From positions 2,287,115 through 2,351,114 of the forward strand of contig NZ_LIUT01000001.1 of the NCBI RefSeq assembly GCF_001277345.1: DNA of 64,000 nucleotides, written 5' to 3'. The DNA is from Paenibacillus solani (GTDB lineage: Bacteria > Bacillota > Bacilli > Paenibacillales > Paenibacillaceae). Shown piece by piece: positions 51,671 through 62,993 of the stretch (the stretch's first letter is position 1; every line of letters starts with the position of its first letter). A program made the translations under genes and the position numbers. Below the pieces are notes generated by a model that was not told the DNA's origin, did no database searches, and saw nothing but the letters and a program-made list of their open reading frames with translations.

Positions 51671-51694
51671 AAACGCAGCCTTTCGGCTGCGTTT
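51671..51694 (-). terminator. Rho-independent terminator of the vat-like gene
   Basis: AAACGCAGCC/GGCTGCGTTT with a 4-base loop, followed on the minus strand by a T-run. It ends the rph-vat unit 50 bases after the vat stop and insulates the sigma operon. Confidence 0.88.
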
Positions 51695-51745
51695 CATGTT
51701 ATATTGCTAGACTCTTGATATTCACTTACCAATTTACTTTTATAG

Positions 51746-52381
51746 TTAGGAAATACCCTTAATTTTTGTCAGATCACCGCTGCATAGAGTCTCAAGATTA
51801 TCGAAAACTTTACGAGCAGGCCATTCCCACCATTTAATGTTGAGGAGATGAGCGATGAGTTCGTCATCAAATCTTTTCTTAATTATTTTGGAGGGATTCC
51901 CGCCTGCAATATGGTACGGCGGAACATCTTTTACAACGACAGAATTAGCTGCAATGATTGCTCCATCACCAATATGCACACCGGGCATTACAGTGACATT
52001 TTGACCGATCCATACATCGTTTCCAACTACAGTGTCACCCTTAAGAGGTAAGTCATCCAGTGTTGGAGTCGATTTCTCCCAACCATTGCCCATAATGTTA
52101 AATGGATAGGTAGTGACACTGTTCATTCTATGGTTAGCACCATTCATTACAAATTCAATACCCTTTGCTATTGCGCAAAATTTACCGATAATCAGCTTAT
52201 CTCCAATAAATTCATAATGATGTGTGACATGCTCTTCGAACTTTTCTGGACCGTTAATGTCGTCATAATAGGTGTAGTCACCGACAATAATGTTTGAGCG
52301 TGTTACAACATTTTTAATATAACATATACTTTTGATTGCCTCATTAGGATAGATTGCATTAGGATCAGGTCCATATTGCAT
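51746..52381 (-). CDS. Vat-family streptogramin A O-acetyltransferase-like protein
   Basis: A left-handed beta-helix acetyltransferase of about 211 residues: GPDPNAIYP at the N-terminus, YDDINGPEKFEEHVTHHYEFIGDKLIIGKFCAIA, VMNGANHRM with catalytic His84, then hexapeptide repeats VVGNDVWIGQNVTVMPGVHIGDGAIIAANSVV and GGNPSKIIKKRF. The order and the NGANHRM site match Vat enzymes that acetylate virginiamycin M/dalfopristin; related CatB-type xenobiotic acetyltransferases are the alternative. AAGGAGGG precedes ATG 52381, so the upstream in-frame start at 52417 is rejected. It is 74 bases downstream of the rifampin phosphotransferase gene with no terminator between. Confidence 0.87.
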   Translation of the reverse strand: MQYGPDPNAIYPNEAIKSICYIKNVVTRSNIIVGDYTYYDDINGPEKFEEHVTHHYEFIGDKLIIGKFCAIAKGIEFVMNGANHRMNSVTTYPFNIMGNGWEKSTPTLDDLPLKGDTVVGNDVWIGQNVTVMPGVHIGDGAIIAANSVVVKDVPPYHIAGGNPSKIIKKRFDDELIAHLLNIKWWEWPARKVFDNLETLCSGDLTKIKGIS

Positions 52382-52455
52382 ATGATAATCCCTCCTTCGT
52401 GTGGTAATTGAGTTCACCTACTATGATACTATGAAAAACTTCGATGCAGTCGTTA

Positions 52456-55176
<2,721 letters not shown>

Positions 55177-55237
55177 TTATTCTTGATATATAAGATGAAA
55201 TTCTCATGTCTAAATGTAAGATACGATTTGCTTTCTG

Positions 55238-55266
55238 ATTGTATCATTGACTCTGTACATAAGCAA
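55238..55266 (-). promoter_or_regulatory. Likely promoter of the rph gene
   Basis: TTGCTT (55261-55266) and TACAAT (55238-55243) on the minus strand are 17 bases apart, leaving a leader of about 115 bases. The leader has an AT-rich stretch without an obvious terminator. Confidence 0.5.
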
Positions 55267-55331
55267 TAACAAAGAATCTGATGATTTTGCACAGGTTCTT
55301 TTTTTGTTGGACTTTTTTCTGATTTAGAGAT

Positions 55332-55360
55332 AGAAAAAGCGCGTACCGCAGTCGGCACGC
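55332..55360 (-). terminator. Terminator of the SRPBCC gene at 55384-55806
   Basis: GCGTACCG/CGGCACGC (one wobble pair) with a 4-base loop (55341-55360), followed on the minus strand by TTTTT. It also separates the rph promoter from upstream transcription. Confidence 0.75.
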
Positions 55361-55383
55361 ACCTATGAAATCCATATGATCTT

Positions 55384-55806
55384 TTATTTATGTATAGACG
55401 ACTCCACATACTTCTTAAAATTGTCCAGTATCGCTTGCCATCCGGCTCGCTGCATTTCAATTTCGTTGCTATCTTCTGCATCGAACGATTCGACGACCCG
55501 TGTGTCGTTATCTTGACTGAAAAACTCAACTTTTACTTTTCTGCCGTCAGGGATCGTATACGATATTCTTTCGTTCTTATTCACTTCGTCATAGACTCCG
55601 GTAAAATCAAACCCAAAACTCCCGTCTTTCGCTTCCATTCTCGAGACAAACGTACCGCCAACCTTTAAATCATTCTCCGCATATGGGGTGTGCCAATCTT
55701 CCGAAGCAGCATTCCACCCTGTAATATGCTTCGGCTCTGTCCAATATTCCCACACCTTTTCAATAGGGGAATGAACAACGGTTTCCACTGTAATCGTTGA
55801 TGCCAT
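55384..55806 (-). CDS. SRPBCC (AHSA1-type) family protein
   Basis: A 140-residue protein: TITVETVVHSPIEKVWEYWTEPKHITGWNAASEDWHTPYAENDLKVGGTFVSRMEAKDG is the typical AHSA1/YndB start; FDFTGVYDEVNKNERISYTIPDGRKVKVEFF and ESFDAEDSNEIEMQRAGWQAILDNFKKYVE complete the helix-grip fold. It is probably a small-molecule-binding protein of unknown ligand. AAAGGAGG precedes ATG 55806 by 9 bases, so the longer frame to 55959 is rejected. It is transcribed alone. Confidence 0.88.
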   Translation of the reverse strand: MASTITVETVVHSPIEKVWEYWTEPKHITGWNAASEDWHTPYAENDLKVGGTFVSRMEAKDGSFGFDFTGVYDEVNKNERISYTIPDGRKVKVEFFSQDNDTRVVESFDAEDSNEIEMQRAGWQAILDNFKKYVESSIHK

Positions 55807-55944
55807 AATACAGCCTCCTTTAAATTTAGTACGATTGATTACACTTTTTAAAATAAGATTCAAAGAATGATTTGCCTGCTTACATTTTACCAGAAAATTG
55901 CATCTGTGATTTGTTTTTTTGATTGCTATGTATATATAAAAAAA

Positions 55945-55982
55945 GCTTTTCATAGCCACCCCTAAGGATGATTATGAAAAGC
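55945..55982 (-). terminator. Terminator downstream of the broken ORF
   Basis: GCTTTTCATA (55945-55954) pairs with TATGAAAAGC (55973-55982), followed on the minus strand by TTTTTTTATA. It probably ends the MerR-thioredoxin message, including the broken ORF. Confidence 0.75.
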
Positions 55983-56005
55983 GTATCTGCTATGCAACTT
56001 CTATC

Positions 56006-56224
56006 TTAAAACTTTTCAGGAAACTGTTTGATAATCCCTTCTGTGAGGATATCCGCTAAATGAATCATATGGATCTCGTTTTTGTCGGTTGCAGCAATAT
56101 CCGCTTTCTAGTCACCTTTCAAGCAGTTAACAACGATCTCCATAATCCTTTTGCTACGTACATTTATCTGCTCCTCTGTATGTCTGAAGGTACCAGTTTT
56201 ATACAGAGAATGTTCTTTAATTGT
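56006..56224 (-). pseudogene. Broken ORF remnant after the thioredoxin gene
   Basis: The 283-base gap 55960-56242 is not empty. On the minus strand an open run of 38 codons (56111-56224, with EQINVRSKRIMEIVVNCLKG) is interrupted by an in-frame TAG at 56108-56110 and continues for 33 codons (KADIAATDKNEIHMIHLADI...KQFPEKF) to TAA at 56006. There is no start codon or ribosome site. The protein-like composition on both sides of one stop suggests a decayed gene. I do not recognise the family. A terminator follows directly. Confidence 0.45.
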
Positions 56225-56242
56225 TCAACCTGATACATAGTG

Positions 56243-56563
56243 TCAGGATTTAAAACTAGAGGCCGCTGCTTGGTATACGATTTTCGGTCTAAGTCCTATA
56301 ATTTTATCTTGAGGCTCTCCATGATGATATACAATCACTGTCGGCATCGACATGATCCCGAACTCAGCTGCAAGCTCTGGTGACAGGTCACAATCCACCT
56401 GAAGGACTTCCAGATACTCTTCTTCATTTCTCAGCTCTTCAAGAATTGGCTTAAGCACTTTACAAGGCGGGCACCAGCTCGCACCGAACTCAACTAAAGT
56501 GATGGACTTTTCATTAATTGCACTTTGAAAACTTACTTGATCAATCATAGGTAAACTCATCAT
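56243..56563 (-). CDS. Thioredoxin family protein
   Basis: A 106-residue thioredoxin-fold protein with active site FGASWCPPCKVLKPIL (Cys31 and Cys34) and cis-Pro in GIMSMPTVIVYHHGE. The CPPC motif in place of CGPC suggests a more oxidising or specialised role than housekeeping TrxA. No signal peptide. Its ATG overlaps the merR stop by one base (TAATG), so both are made together from a MerR-type promoter. It probably repairs or senses thiols under the stress recognised by that regulator. Confidence 0.9.
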   Translation of the reverse strand: MMSLPMIDQVSFQSAINEKSITLVEFGASWCPPCKVLKPILEELRNEEEYLEVLQVDCDLSPELAAEFGIMSMPTVIVYHHGEPQDKIIGLRPKIVYQAAASSFKS

Positions 56564-56934
56564 TAAAACTCCCCTTCAATTGTATTTTGTTCATCCAGAA
56601 TGGACTGGATACGTTCTTCTAAATTAGACTTGATGTTATTTAACAACTGAATTTGTGTCTCAATTTCATCAAGCTTTTGGCGATAAATAGGAAGCACCTC
56701 TTGGCAGAAAGCTTCTTTGTTCTTTAAAACACACTGTAAAAAGCCAGCAATTTGTTCTGTCGATAATCCAAGATTAAGGTACAATTTGATACTCTTGACC
56801 TGCTCCTCCGCAAAAGGAGAATATTCACGATAACCGTTCTCACTTCGTACCGGTGTAATTAATCCTTGCTGTTCGTAATATCGGAGAGATCGAATGCTGA
56901 CACCGGTGCGGAGGGATAATTCCCCGATCTTCAT
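56563..56934 (-). CDS. MerR family transcriptional regulator
   Basis: A 123-residue regulator. KIGELSLRTGVSIRSLRYYEQQGLITPVRSENGYREYSPF is the winged helix-turn-helix, and a coiled-coil dimerisation helix (about 75-118) follows. One Cys at the end of the DNA-binding domain (LQCVLKNKEAFCQEV, two Cys in all) could sense thiols or metals. It starts at ATG 56934 after AAGGAGGTG. Its own promoter has the long spacer and dyad expected for MerR control. Confidence 0.92.
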   Translation of the reverse strand: MKIGELSLRTGVSIRSLRYYEQQGLITPVRSENGYREYSPFAEEQVKSIKLYLNLGLSTEQIAGFLQCVLKNKEAFCQEVLPIYRQKLDEIETQIQLLNNIKSNLEERIQSILDEQNTIEGEF

Positions 56935-56968
56935 ACTTCAACACCTCCTTAGTGAACGATTCGTAATC

Positions 56969-57000
56969 ATTGTAAACCCTGACATTAGTGTCAGAGTCAA
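56969..57000 (-). promoter_or_regulatory. MerR-type promoter with 20-bp spacer and dyad operator
   Basis: TTGACT (56995-57000) and TACAAT (56969-56974) on the minus strand are 20 bases apart, longer than the normal 17. The spacer holds the dyad CTGACA-4-TGTCAG (56979-56994). This is the architecture of promoters twisted into activity by MerR proteins, so autoregulation is likely. Confidence 0.85.
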
Positions 57001-57046
57001 GTTATTTTTAATGAATACGTTTGGTAACAAACTTTCCTGTTTGTAA

Positions 57047-57072
57047 GTAAAAAAAGAGCCGTGACCGGCTCT
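57047..57072 (-). terminator. Rho-independent terminator of the metal ATPase gene
   Basis: AGAGCCG (57055-57061) pairs with CGGCTCT (57066-57072), followed on the minus strand by a long T-run. Confidence 0.85.
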
Positions 57073-57082
57073 CTCTTATTAT

Positions 57083-59248
57083 TTAGCTTCTAAGAATACG
57101 TACCGCGTTCAAAACGGCTAACAGTGTTACACCAACATCTGAGAATACAGCTTCCCACATGGTCGCAATTCCGAATGCCCCAAGGATCAAGAATATCGAT
57201 TTTACTCCTAATGCGAAGATAATATTTTGCCATACGATTCTTCTTGTACGCTTTGCAATATGAATGGCAGTCGATATCTTGGAGGGTTCATCTGTCATGA
57301 TCACGATATCTGCTGCTTCAATAGCTGCATCGGAACCAAGTCCGCCCATGGCAATCCCGACATCCGCTCTGGCCAATACCGGCGTATCATTGATACCATC
57401 ACCGACAAAGGCGATTTTCTCTTTCGGGTTCTTTTCACGATCCAATTTTTCAATCTCTTCGACTTTATGTTGTGGGAGAAGTTCAGCATGAACTTGGTCC
57501 AGACCAAGCTGACGTCCGACTGCTTCACCTACCGTTTTCGAATCACCTGTTAACATAACCGTCTTTTTGATGCCCAGTTTCTTCAAAGCTCGAATGGCTT
57601 CGGCCGAGTCCTCTTTCACTTCATCGGAAATGACAATGTAGCCTGCATATTCCCCATCCATACTAACGTGTACGATGGTACCCAGATCTTCCGGCTGCTC
57701 AAAAGGAATGTTCTCTTTGATCATTAACTTGGCATTTCCAGCGAGAACTTCCCTGCCGCTTACTTTTACTTGAATACCATGACCTGATATCTCATTATAA
57801 TCCTCTAATTCTTGCTCATGTATTTCTTGTCCATACGCAGCTCTTATGGACTCAGCAATGGGATGGGTAGAATGCATTTCAGCATAAGCCGCAAACTTAA
57901 GCAATTCCGCTTGTGTCATTGTTCCTTTTGGCTGAATTTTTGTTACTTTAAATGCACCTTTCGTAAGCGTTCCCGTCTTATCAAACACAACATATTTCAC
58001 ATCGTTCAGTGCCTCAAGATAATTGCTGCCCTTCACCAGCACACCCTTCTTGGAAGCTGCTCCAATACCGCCAAAGAATCCAAGGGGGATTGAAACCACT
58101 AAAGCACAAGGACACGAGATAACAAGGAATATAAGAGCACGATATACCCATTCAGAGAATGTAGCCCCATTAATAACCAAAGGCGGGATTACGGCAAGGA
58201 GAACCGCAACAATCACAACCACCGGTGTATAATAACGTGCAAACTTTGTAATGAAATTCTCCGTTGGAGCTTTCTTATTGCTAGCATTCTGAACCAGGTC
58301 TAGAATTTTGGAGACCGTTGATTCGCCAAACTCTTTGGCGACCTCGATCGTCAACACACCGTTTTTGTTAATAAAACCACTCAATACTTCAATGCCGGGC
58401 TCCACTTCTCGCGGTACGGATTCCCCGGTTAGAGCTGAAGTATCCATAGCGGATTTACCTTCGATAACCTTCCCATCAAGCGGTACTCTTTCACCAGGTC
58501 TTACGACTATATAGTCGCCAACTTTGACTTCCTCGGGAGAAACACGCTTGGTGTCATTCCCCACTTTTAAATTCGCATGATCCGGACGTATATCCATTAG
58601 GGCACTGATTGACTTCCGAGAGCGGTTAACCGCAATCCCCTGAAACATCTCCCCGATTTGATAAAACAACATAACAGCTACACCCTCAGGGTATTGTTGA
58701 ATTGCAAAAGCACCCAGTGTCGCAATTGTCATGAGGAAATTCTCATCAAATACCTGTCCACGAACGATGTTCTTCACAGCTCGAAGGACAACATCTCCAC
58801 CGATAATGATATATGCCGCTGCAAAAAGTGCGAATTCGACATAGCCTGAGAATGATGTGAGGAAACCAATTACTGTAAGGATCGAACCGATCACTAATCG
58901 AATAATGATACGTTTTATATTTTCATTTCCGTGATCATGTGAATGGCCATGCTCATGATCATGCTGATCCTCTTCCGATCGCACAGTGCCAGTTCCGGCA
59001 TTCCCTTTTTCGATCACACGAATATGAGGTTCCAGAATGTTTACTTTCGCCTTGGCTTTGGTTACGGCACTTTCCTCGTGCCCCGCCGCCGTTTCCAAGG
59101 TTAGCGTTTTGGTTACGAAATTGACGGAGCAGGTTGTAATTCCATCAATTTTCTTTACGCCATTCTCAATCTTCATTGCACAATTTGCGCAATCTAATCC
59201 TTCCAGGATCAATTCTTTTTTCGCTTTTGATGTAGTTTGAGCATTCAT
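57083..59248 (-). CDS. Zn2+/Cd2+-exporting P1B-type ATPase (CadA/ZntA-like)
   Basis: A 721-residue pump. An N-terminal heavy-metal domain has GLDCANC (Cys20, Cys23). A His-rich stretch at 96-106 is a further metal-binding site. The transport site SCPCAL (Cys380, Cys382) selects Zn/Cd/Pb-type ions, TGES is at 275-278, and the phosphorylated Asp424 is in FDKTGT. The hinge FVGDGINDTPVLARADVGIAMG and the final helix pair complete the enzyme. It starts at ATG 59248 after AAGGAG. An ArsR-type operator lies 38-51 bases upstream, and the ArsR gene is next door. Confidence 0.94.
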   Translation of the reverse strand: MNAQTTSKAKKELILEGLDCANCAMKIENGVKKIDGITTCSVNFVTKTLTLETAAGHEESAVTKAKAKVNILEPHIRVIEKGNAGTGTVRSEEDQHDHEHGHSHDHGNENIKRIIIRLVIGSILTVIGFLTSFSGYVEFALFAAAYIIIGGDVVLRAVKNIVRGQVFDENFLMTIATLGAFAIQQYPEGVAVMLFYQIGEMFQGIAVNRSRKSISALMDIRPDHANLKVGNDTKRVSPEEVKVGDYIVVRPGERVPLDGKVIEGKSAMDTSALTGESVPREVEPGIEVLSGFINKNGVLTIEVAKEFGESTVSKILDLVQNASNKKAPTENFITKFARYYTPVVVIVAVLLAVIPPLVINGATFSEWVYRALIFLVISCPCALVVSIPLGFFGGIGAASKKGVLVKGSNYLEALNDVKYVVFDKTGTLTKGAFKVTKIQPKGTMTQAELLKFAAYAEMHSTHPIAESIRAAYGQEIHEQELEDYNEISGHGIQVKVSGREVLAGNAKLMIKENIPFEQPEDLGTIVHVSMDGEYAGYIVISDEVKEDSAEAIRALKKLGIKKTVMLTGDSKTVGEAVGRQLGLDQVHAELLPQHKVEEIEKLDREKNPKEKIAFVGDGINDTPVLARADVGIAMGGLGSDAAIEAADIVIMTDEPSKISTAIHIAKRTRRIVWQNIIFALGVKSIFLILGAFGIATMWEAVFSDVGVTLLAVLNAVRILRS

Positions 59249-59285
59249 TCCTTATTCTCCTTCCATCAGCACTCCCGATAACACT

Positions 59286-59299
59286 TGAACACTTATTCA
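59286..59299 (-). promoter_or_regulatory. ArsR-type operator before the metal ATPase gene
   Basis: TGAACACTTATTCA on the plus strand has the TGAA-n6-TTCA pattern of Zn/Cd-sensing ArsR repressors. The almost identical TGAGCACTTATTCA occurs at 61018-61031 before the CzcO-like gene. Repression by the adjacent ArsR protein and release by metal is inferred. Confidence 0.7.
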
Positions 59300-59395
59300 T
59301 ATATTATTAAACCCATTATATTCAAATGAAAAGTCAGATGTCAATGATTTCGCATATTCTTAACAAATGAAATGAGAAATAGTCTCACTGACATA

Positions 59396-59428
59396 AAAAA
59401 ACACCAGCAGTCGCCTGCCGGTGCTTTT
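59396..59428 (-). terminator. Rho-independent terminator of the arsR-type gene
   Basis: CACCAGCAG pairs with CTGCCGGTG across a 4-base loop (59402-59423; one wobble), followed on the minus strand by TTTTTT. It separates the ArsR gene from the ATPase gene. Confidence 0.8.
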
Positions 59429-59435
59429 AATAGTA

Positions 59436-59807
59436 TTATGCATGCATGGTATGTTCTAGGGTTTGTGTGAAGATTTGCTCGATATGCGTATCATCCAAAG
59501 AATAAAACACAGTCTTACCAACTTTACGACGTTTCACAATTCTCATATTGCGCAGATACCGCAGCTGATGCGAGATCGCGGACTGTCCCATCTCAAGTAG
59601 TACAGAAAGATCATGGACACATAATTCTTTCTGTAATAGAGCATTGATTAATTTAATTCGAGTTGGATCACTGAAAGCTTTAAACCAGTCTGCCACTTTA
59701 ATAGCTGCCTGCTCATCGATCATGCCTGATCTAACTTGCTGCAAATCAGCATCAGTGCCAAAGCATGATCCATCACAATCTTCAACCAAGGGATTTTTAT
59801 GCTCCAT
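59436..59807 (-). CDS. ArsR/SmtB family metal-sensing repressor (CadC/CzrA-like)
   Basis: A 123-residue winged-helix repressor. ADWFKAFSDPTRIKLINAL and KELCVHDLSVLLEMGQSAISHQLRYLRNMRIVKRRKVGKTVFYSLDD form the DNA-binding core (ELCVxDL is the alpha-3 site region). DDTHIEQIFTQTLEHTMH offers the alpha-5 Asp/His/Glu/His zinc site, and Cys residues at the N-terminus (DCDGSC) could add a CadC-type alpha-3N site. It should release the operators at 59286 and 61018 when Zn or Cd rises. A weak GGTGG precedes the ATG. Confidence 0.9.
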   Translation of the reverse strand: MEHKNPLVEDCDGSCFGTDADLQQVRSGMIDEQAAIKVADWFKAFSDPTRIKLINALLQKELCVHDLSVLLEMGQSAISHQLRYLRNMRIVKRRKVGKTVFYSLDDTHIEQIFTQTLEHTMHA

Positions 59808-59932
59808 TTATGTTCCACCATCCTATTTACCATTACTACTTATTGTATAGCAAAGGCAAGAAAAACGGAAGGATTACGATTAAGAAACCCGAATTGATTG
59901 AAAATATACATAATCTCATTATCGTTATCTCT

Positions 59933-60976
59933 TCAAGGCTGGTTCACTAAATGATCAACAATTCTCTTGGCATCGTACTTTACCCATCCCAGTAATGCAG
60001 AACCTCTGCTTGTTTGCCATGGAAATCCTACAAAATAAAGACCGTTCACGACAGACACACCTTCCTGGTGTGCAATATGTCCATTATGAAATGCTTCCTT
60101 AATTTCGATCCACTCATGATCTTGCCTGAAACCTGTAGCCCAGATCAAGTTATCGATATGTATAGGTGCTGCCTCATTCTGAAAATATGCCTCATGGTTC
60201 GACATCTTCACGGTTCGTGAATGAAGTTTTATGCTTCCTCTTTTGATGAGATGTTTTAATTCTTTTCCATATATTTGTTCAGGTTGTTTATACAACCAAC
60301 GACCCAGCGTACTATTCCTATTCGCCGTTAAGAAGCCCATTTTATTGAAGTACCAAAAAATACTTTTACCGAAAATATGTAATGGTTTATATCTAATTTC
60401 ACCGCTCGCGGATAGATGTACTTCATGGGTCTTTGCCAGTTCACAGGCAATCTGTGCTCCCGAATTGCCTGCACCGACTACAAGAACTACCCCTTTCTTA
60501 AGCTGCTTACGGTTACGATAATGTGATGAATGCAATTGGATTATGTTACTCCCCAATTGTTCTTGAATGGAAGGTATGAATGGTTTCTGAAAAGGTCCTG
60601 TCGCTACGATGACATTCTTCGAGGTAAACAGTCCATGGGATGTAGCTGCTTCAAATACCCCGGATCTCTTTATTAATGAAAATACTTGAGTATTTCCTTG
60701 TACTGAAAGCTCCATTCGCCTAACATAATTCTTCAGATAATCAGCAACCTCATCTTTATGAGGTAGGCCCTGAGGATCTCCGCTAAAGGGGACAGCCGGT
60801 AAGCTATTGTACATTCTTGGTGTAAACAGATGAAGTGAATCATATCGGTTTCTCCAAGAATCACCTACCTCCTTATGTTGATCCAGAATAATAAAATCCC
60901 GCGAATTTTGTTTGAGATAATAAGCAGCCGCTAGCCCAGCTTGTCCACCGCCGATAATGATCGTATCCAACATCAA
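59933..60976 (-). CDS. CzcO-like flavin-dependent NAD(P)H oxidoreductase
   Basis: A 347-residue protein with two dinucleotide folds: DTIIIGGGQAGLAAAYYLKQ (FAD) and GVVLVVGAGNSGAQIACELAK (NAD(P)H), plus WATGFRQDHEW as the FMO-type ATG motif. It matches the CzcO/YwrO-adjacent flavin monooxygenase group often linked to Zn/K transport. The TTG at 60976 and the ATG at 60973 are both possible starts after AGGAGG. A near-copy of the metal ATPase operator lies 42 bases upstream, so it is probably part of the same metal regulon. Confidence 0.85.
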   Translation of the reverse strand: MMLDTIIIGGGQAGLAAAYYLKQNSRDFIILDQHKEVGDSWRNRYDSLHLFTPRMYNSLPAVPFSGDPQGLPHKDEVADYLKNYVRRMELSVQGNTQVFSLIKRSGVFEAATSHGLFTSKNVIVATGPFQKPFIPSIQEQLGSNIIQLHSSHYRNRKQLKKGVVLVVGAGNSGAQIACELAKTHEVHLSASGEIRYKPLHIFGKSIFWYFNKMGFLTANRNSTLGRWLYKQPEQIYGKELKHLIKRGSIKLHSRTVKMSNHEAYFQNEAAPIHIDNLIWATGFRQDHEWIEIKEAFHNGHIAHQEGVSVVNGLYFVGFPWQTSRGSALLGWVKYDAKRIVDHLVNQP

Positions 60977-61017
60977 AGTATGCAGCCTCCTGCAATTTTA
61001 GATGCTATATTAACATA

Positions 61018-61031
61018 TGAGCACTTATTCA
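61018..61031 (-). promoter_or_regulatory. ArsR-type operator before the CzcO-like gene
   Basis: TGAGCACTTATTCA differs by one base from the operator at 59286-59299. It lies 42-55 bases before the CzcO-like start, almost the same distance as in front of the ATPase gene. Confidence 0.65.
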
Positions 61032-61062
61032 TCAATTGATTTAATTAGTAATACTCCCAGTA

Positions 61063-61608
61063 TTACTTTTCAGATGCCAGCATAAGATCATATATTTTGC
61101 GAGTTGTATTTACATTTCTTGCTGTTATTTTGCGATATATATTAGATCCGATAATTTTGGTCATGCCACTTCTTGTGAGATTCTGCTTATCAACGGACCA
61201 GATGATTGCTCCTGCAACATATATCACCGTATCAATATCGGGTTTGATGACCAAGCTGTCCAGAACAGTTTTATTATTGATTTCGTCCCATAAAAAAAGC
61301 ACATCGCATTTCATATTAGCGTCGTTTGTCCACGTTTCCGGAAGCACGGACATGATTGTTTTCATATCATCAAAATTAAGAACCAGTACTTTGATTTGTA
61401 ATCCAAAGTTTTCTTGAATAGATAATTCCAAAATGCGGGATATTTCCGCCTTAGTTCCGGTATGGCATGTGAAAACAATATTGCCTGAATTGATATACGT
61501 AACGACATTGTTCATACCGGCCTGCTCGAAAGATATTTTTAGCTGCTTCATATCGATTTTATTATTTCCGCCTACATTGATCCCGCGGAGTAATGCGACA
61601 TAGACCAT
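61063..61608 (-). CDS. DUF1697 family protein
   Basis: A 181-residue protein: VYVALLRGINVGGNNKIDMKQLKISFEQAGMNNVVTYINSGNIVF is the highly conserved DUF1697 opening, and VIYVAGAIIWSVDKQNLTRSGMTKI the second block. The function is unknown; no active site is recognised. It starts at ATG 61608 after AGGAGGT and stands alone. Confidence 0.9.
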   Translation of the reverse strand: MVYVALLRGINVGGNNKIDMKQLKISFEQAGMNNVVTYINSGNIVFTCHTGTKAEISRILELSIQENFGLQIKVLVLNFDDMKTIMSVLPETWTNDANMKCDVLFLWDEINNKTVLDSLVIKPDIDTVIYVAGAIIWSVDKQNLTRSGMTKIIGSNIYRKITARNVNTTRKIYDLMLASEK

Positions 61609-61714
61609 AGTTACCTCCTAAATTGATATTGTTCGATACTCGGGTGTATCTGCCTCTCCTTAATTATTCACTCGGGAGGGAAAATTTCCTTTTATAATGT
61701 GCATTATACTAAAA

Positions 61715-61746
61715 TAAAAAAAGGTCTCATATTATGCGACCCTTAG
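61715..61746 (-). terminator. Terminator of the quinone-oxidoreductase-type gene
   Basis: AAGGTC pairs with GACCCTT (one bulge) around 61720-61745, followed on the minus strand by TTTTTTTATTTTA. Confidence 0.65.
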
Positions 61747-61798
61747 ATTTATATATGAATGAACATGTGATGATAGGCTTTTAGGGTGTGCGCATGCA

Positions 61799-62800
61799 TT
61801 ATCTGCTCAAACTAGTCAGATCCAACCCAATATTGCCAAACTGTTCGCCAGCCCTCATCCGGCGGAATGCTTCCACTGTCTCATCTAGCGGGTACATCTG
61901 GTCGATCAGCGGCCGAATGGCGTGCTCTTCCATAAACCTTAACATATCTCCGAACTCCTCCCGACTTCCCATCGATGTTCCGATCCAGGAAAGCTGCGGA
62001 TAAAACAAAGCCCTTAGCGGAACCTCTACCGCATCGCCAGAGCTGGCCCCAAAGCTGACGATCCGCCCATTCGGTTTGATCACTTCCAAGTATTTAGAGA
62101 AGGTAGCCGGACCGATGCTATCCAGGATCACATCCACCTTCTCTCCTTTCAGTTCTTCATTCCAATCCCCTCCGCTGAGCACAGCATGTTGCACAGAAAA
62201 GCGGCGTGCTTGTTCAAGCTTGGTTTCGTTCCGTGAAGTGACGCTCACGACAGCTCCTACAGCTTGCGCCATAAGCATGGCGTAGGTAGCGACCCCGCCT
62301 CCAATTCCAGGGATGAGCACATGCTCGCCTGCCTTGAGCTTCGCTCTTGTGAACAGCGCACGATAGGCTGTTAATGCTGATAGTGGCAGCACTCCTGCTT
62401 CCTCCCAGCTTAGGTTCTCCGGTTTGCTGAAGGCATTTTCCGCTGGAATAATGACGTTCTCTGCAAATGTTCCATTTGTGGGTCCTCCAAGGATCTGCGG
62501 CACGGTCGGTACTTCTTCGATTTTATCCCAACCGATTGTTGGATGAATGATCACGCTTGCGCCAACATCCCATCCATTCACTCCTTCACCCACAGCATCA
62601 ATGATGCCTGCGCCGTCGGAACCCGGAATGAGCGGACCATCCGATGAACTTCTTCCCTTCATGATAAATAGATCACGGTGATTTAGTCCGGCCGTCTTTA
62701 AACGGACCCTGATCTCACCGGGACCCGGTTGCTCCGATATCATATCGCCGACCCGAAGTCCATCCAGCCCACTGCGACCATGATGAATAGCTGCTTTCAA
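61799..62800 (-). CDS. Zinc-type alcohol dehydrogenase / quinone oxidoreductase-like protein
   Basis: A medium-chain dehydrogenase of about 334 residues. [14 protein letters not shown] and [18 protein letters not shown] form the catalytic domain, and [31 protein letters not shown] the NADP fold (GxGGGVA). The structural-zinc cysteines of true alcohol dehydrogenases are absent, so it is closer to quinone oxidoreductases. The frame is open to 62866, but GGGGAGG lies about 8 bases before a TTG at 62800, which is chosen. Substrate unknown. Confidence 0.85.
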   Translation of the reverse strand: MKAAIHHGRSGLDGLRVGDMISEQPGPGEIRVRLKTAGLNHRDLFIMKGRSSSDGPLIPGSDGAGIIDAVGEGVNGWDVGASVIIHPTIGWDKIEEVPTVPQILGGPTNGTFAENVIIPAENAFSKPENLSWEEAGVLPLSALTAYRALFTRAKLKAGEHVLIPGIGGGVATYAMLMAQAVGAVVSVTSRNETKLEQARRFSVQHAVLSGGDWNEELKGEKVDVILDSIGPATFSKYLEVIKPNGRIVSFGASSGDAVEVPLRALFYPQLSWIGTSMGSREEFGDMLRFMEEHAIRPLIDQMYPLDETVEAFRRMRAGEQFGNIGLDLTSLSR

Positions 62801-62993
62801 ATGAATTCCTCCCCTTCTTTTAAACTGTAGGCTGTTTTGTTCATTGTATAGTAGGCCTCGAAGCATGTAAAATTATAAATCTGCTTTTTAGCGATGATAA
62901 TATCCCAGTCGATAGAGCAAGATGCTAACCAAAATCATGGGGGGAATCCCTTACTTTTTCTCCTCAATAATTTCCATATGAATGTTGACCATT

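Noticed and set aside
62881-62980. Very short frames MILVSILLYRLGYYHR and MVNIHMEIIEEKK
   Set aside because: Too short, with no family match and no separate promoter; they may be chance.
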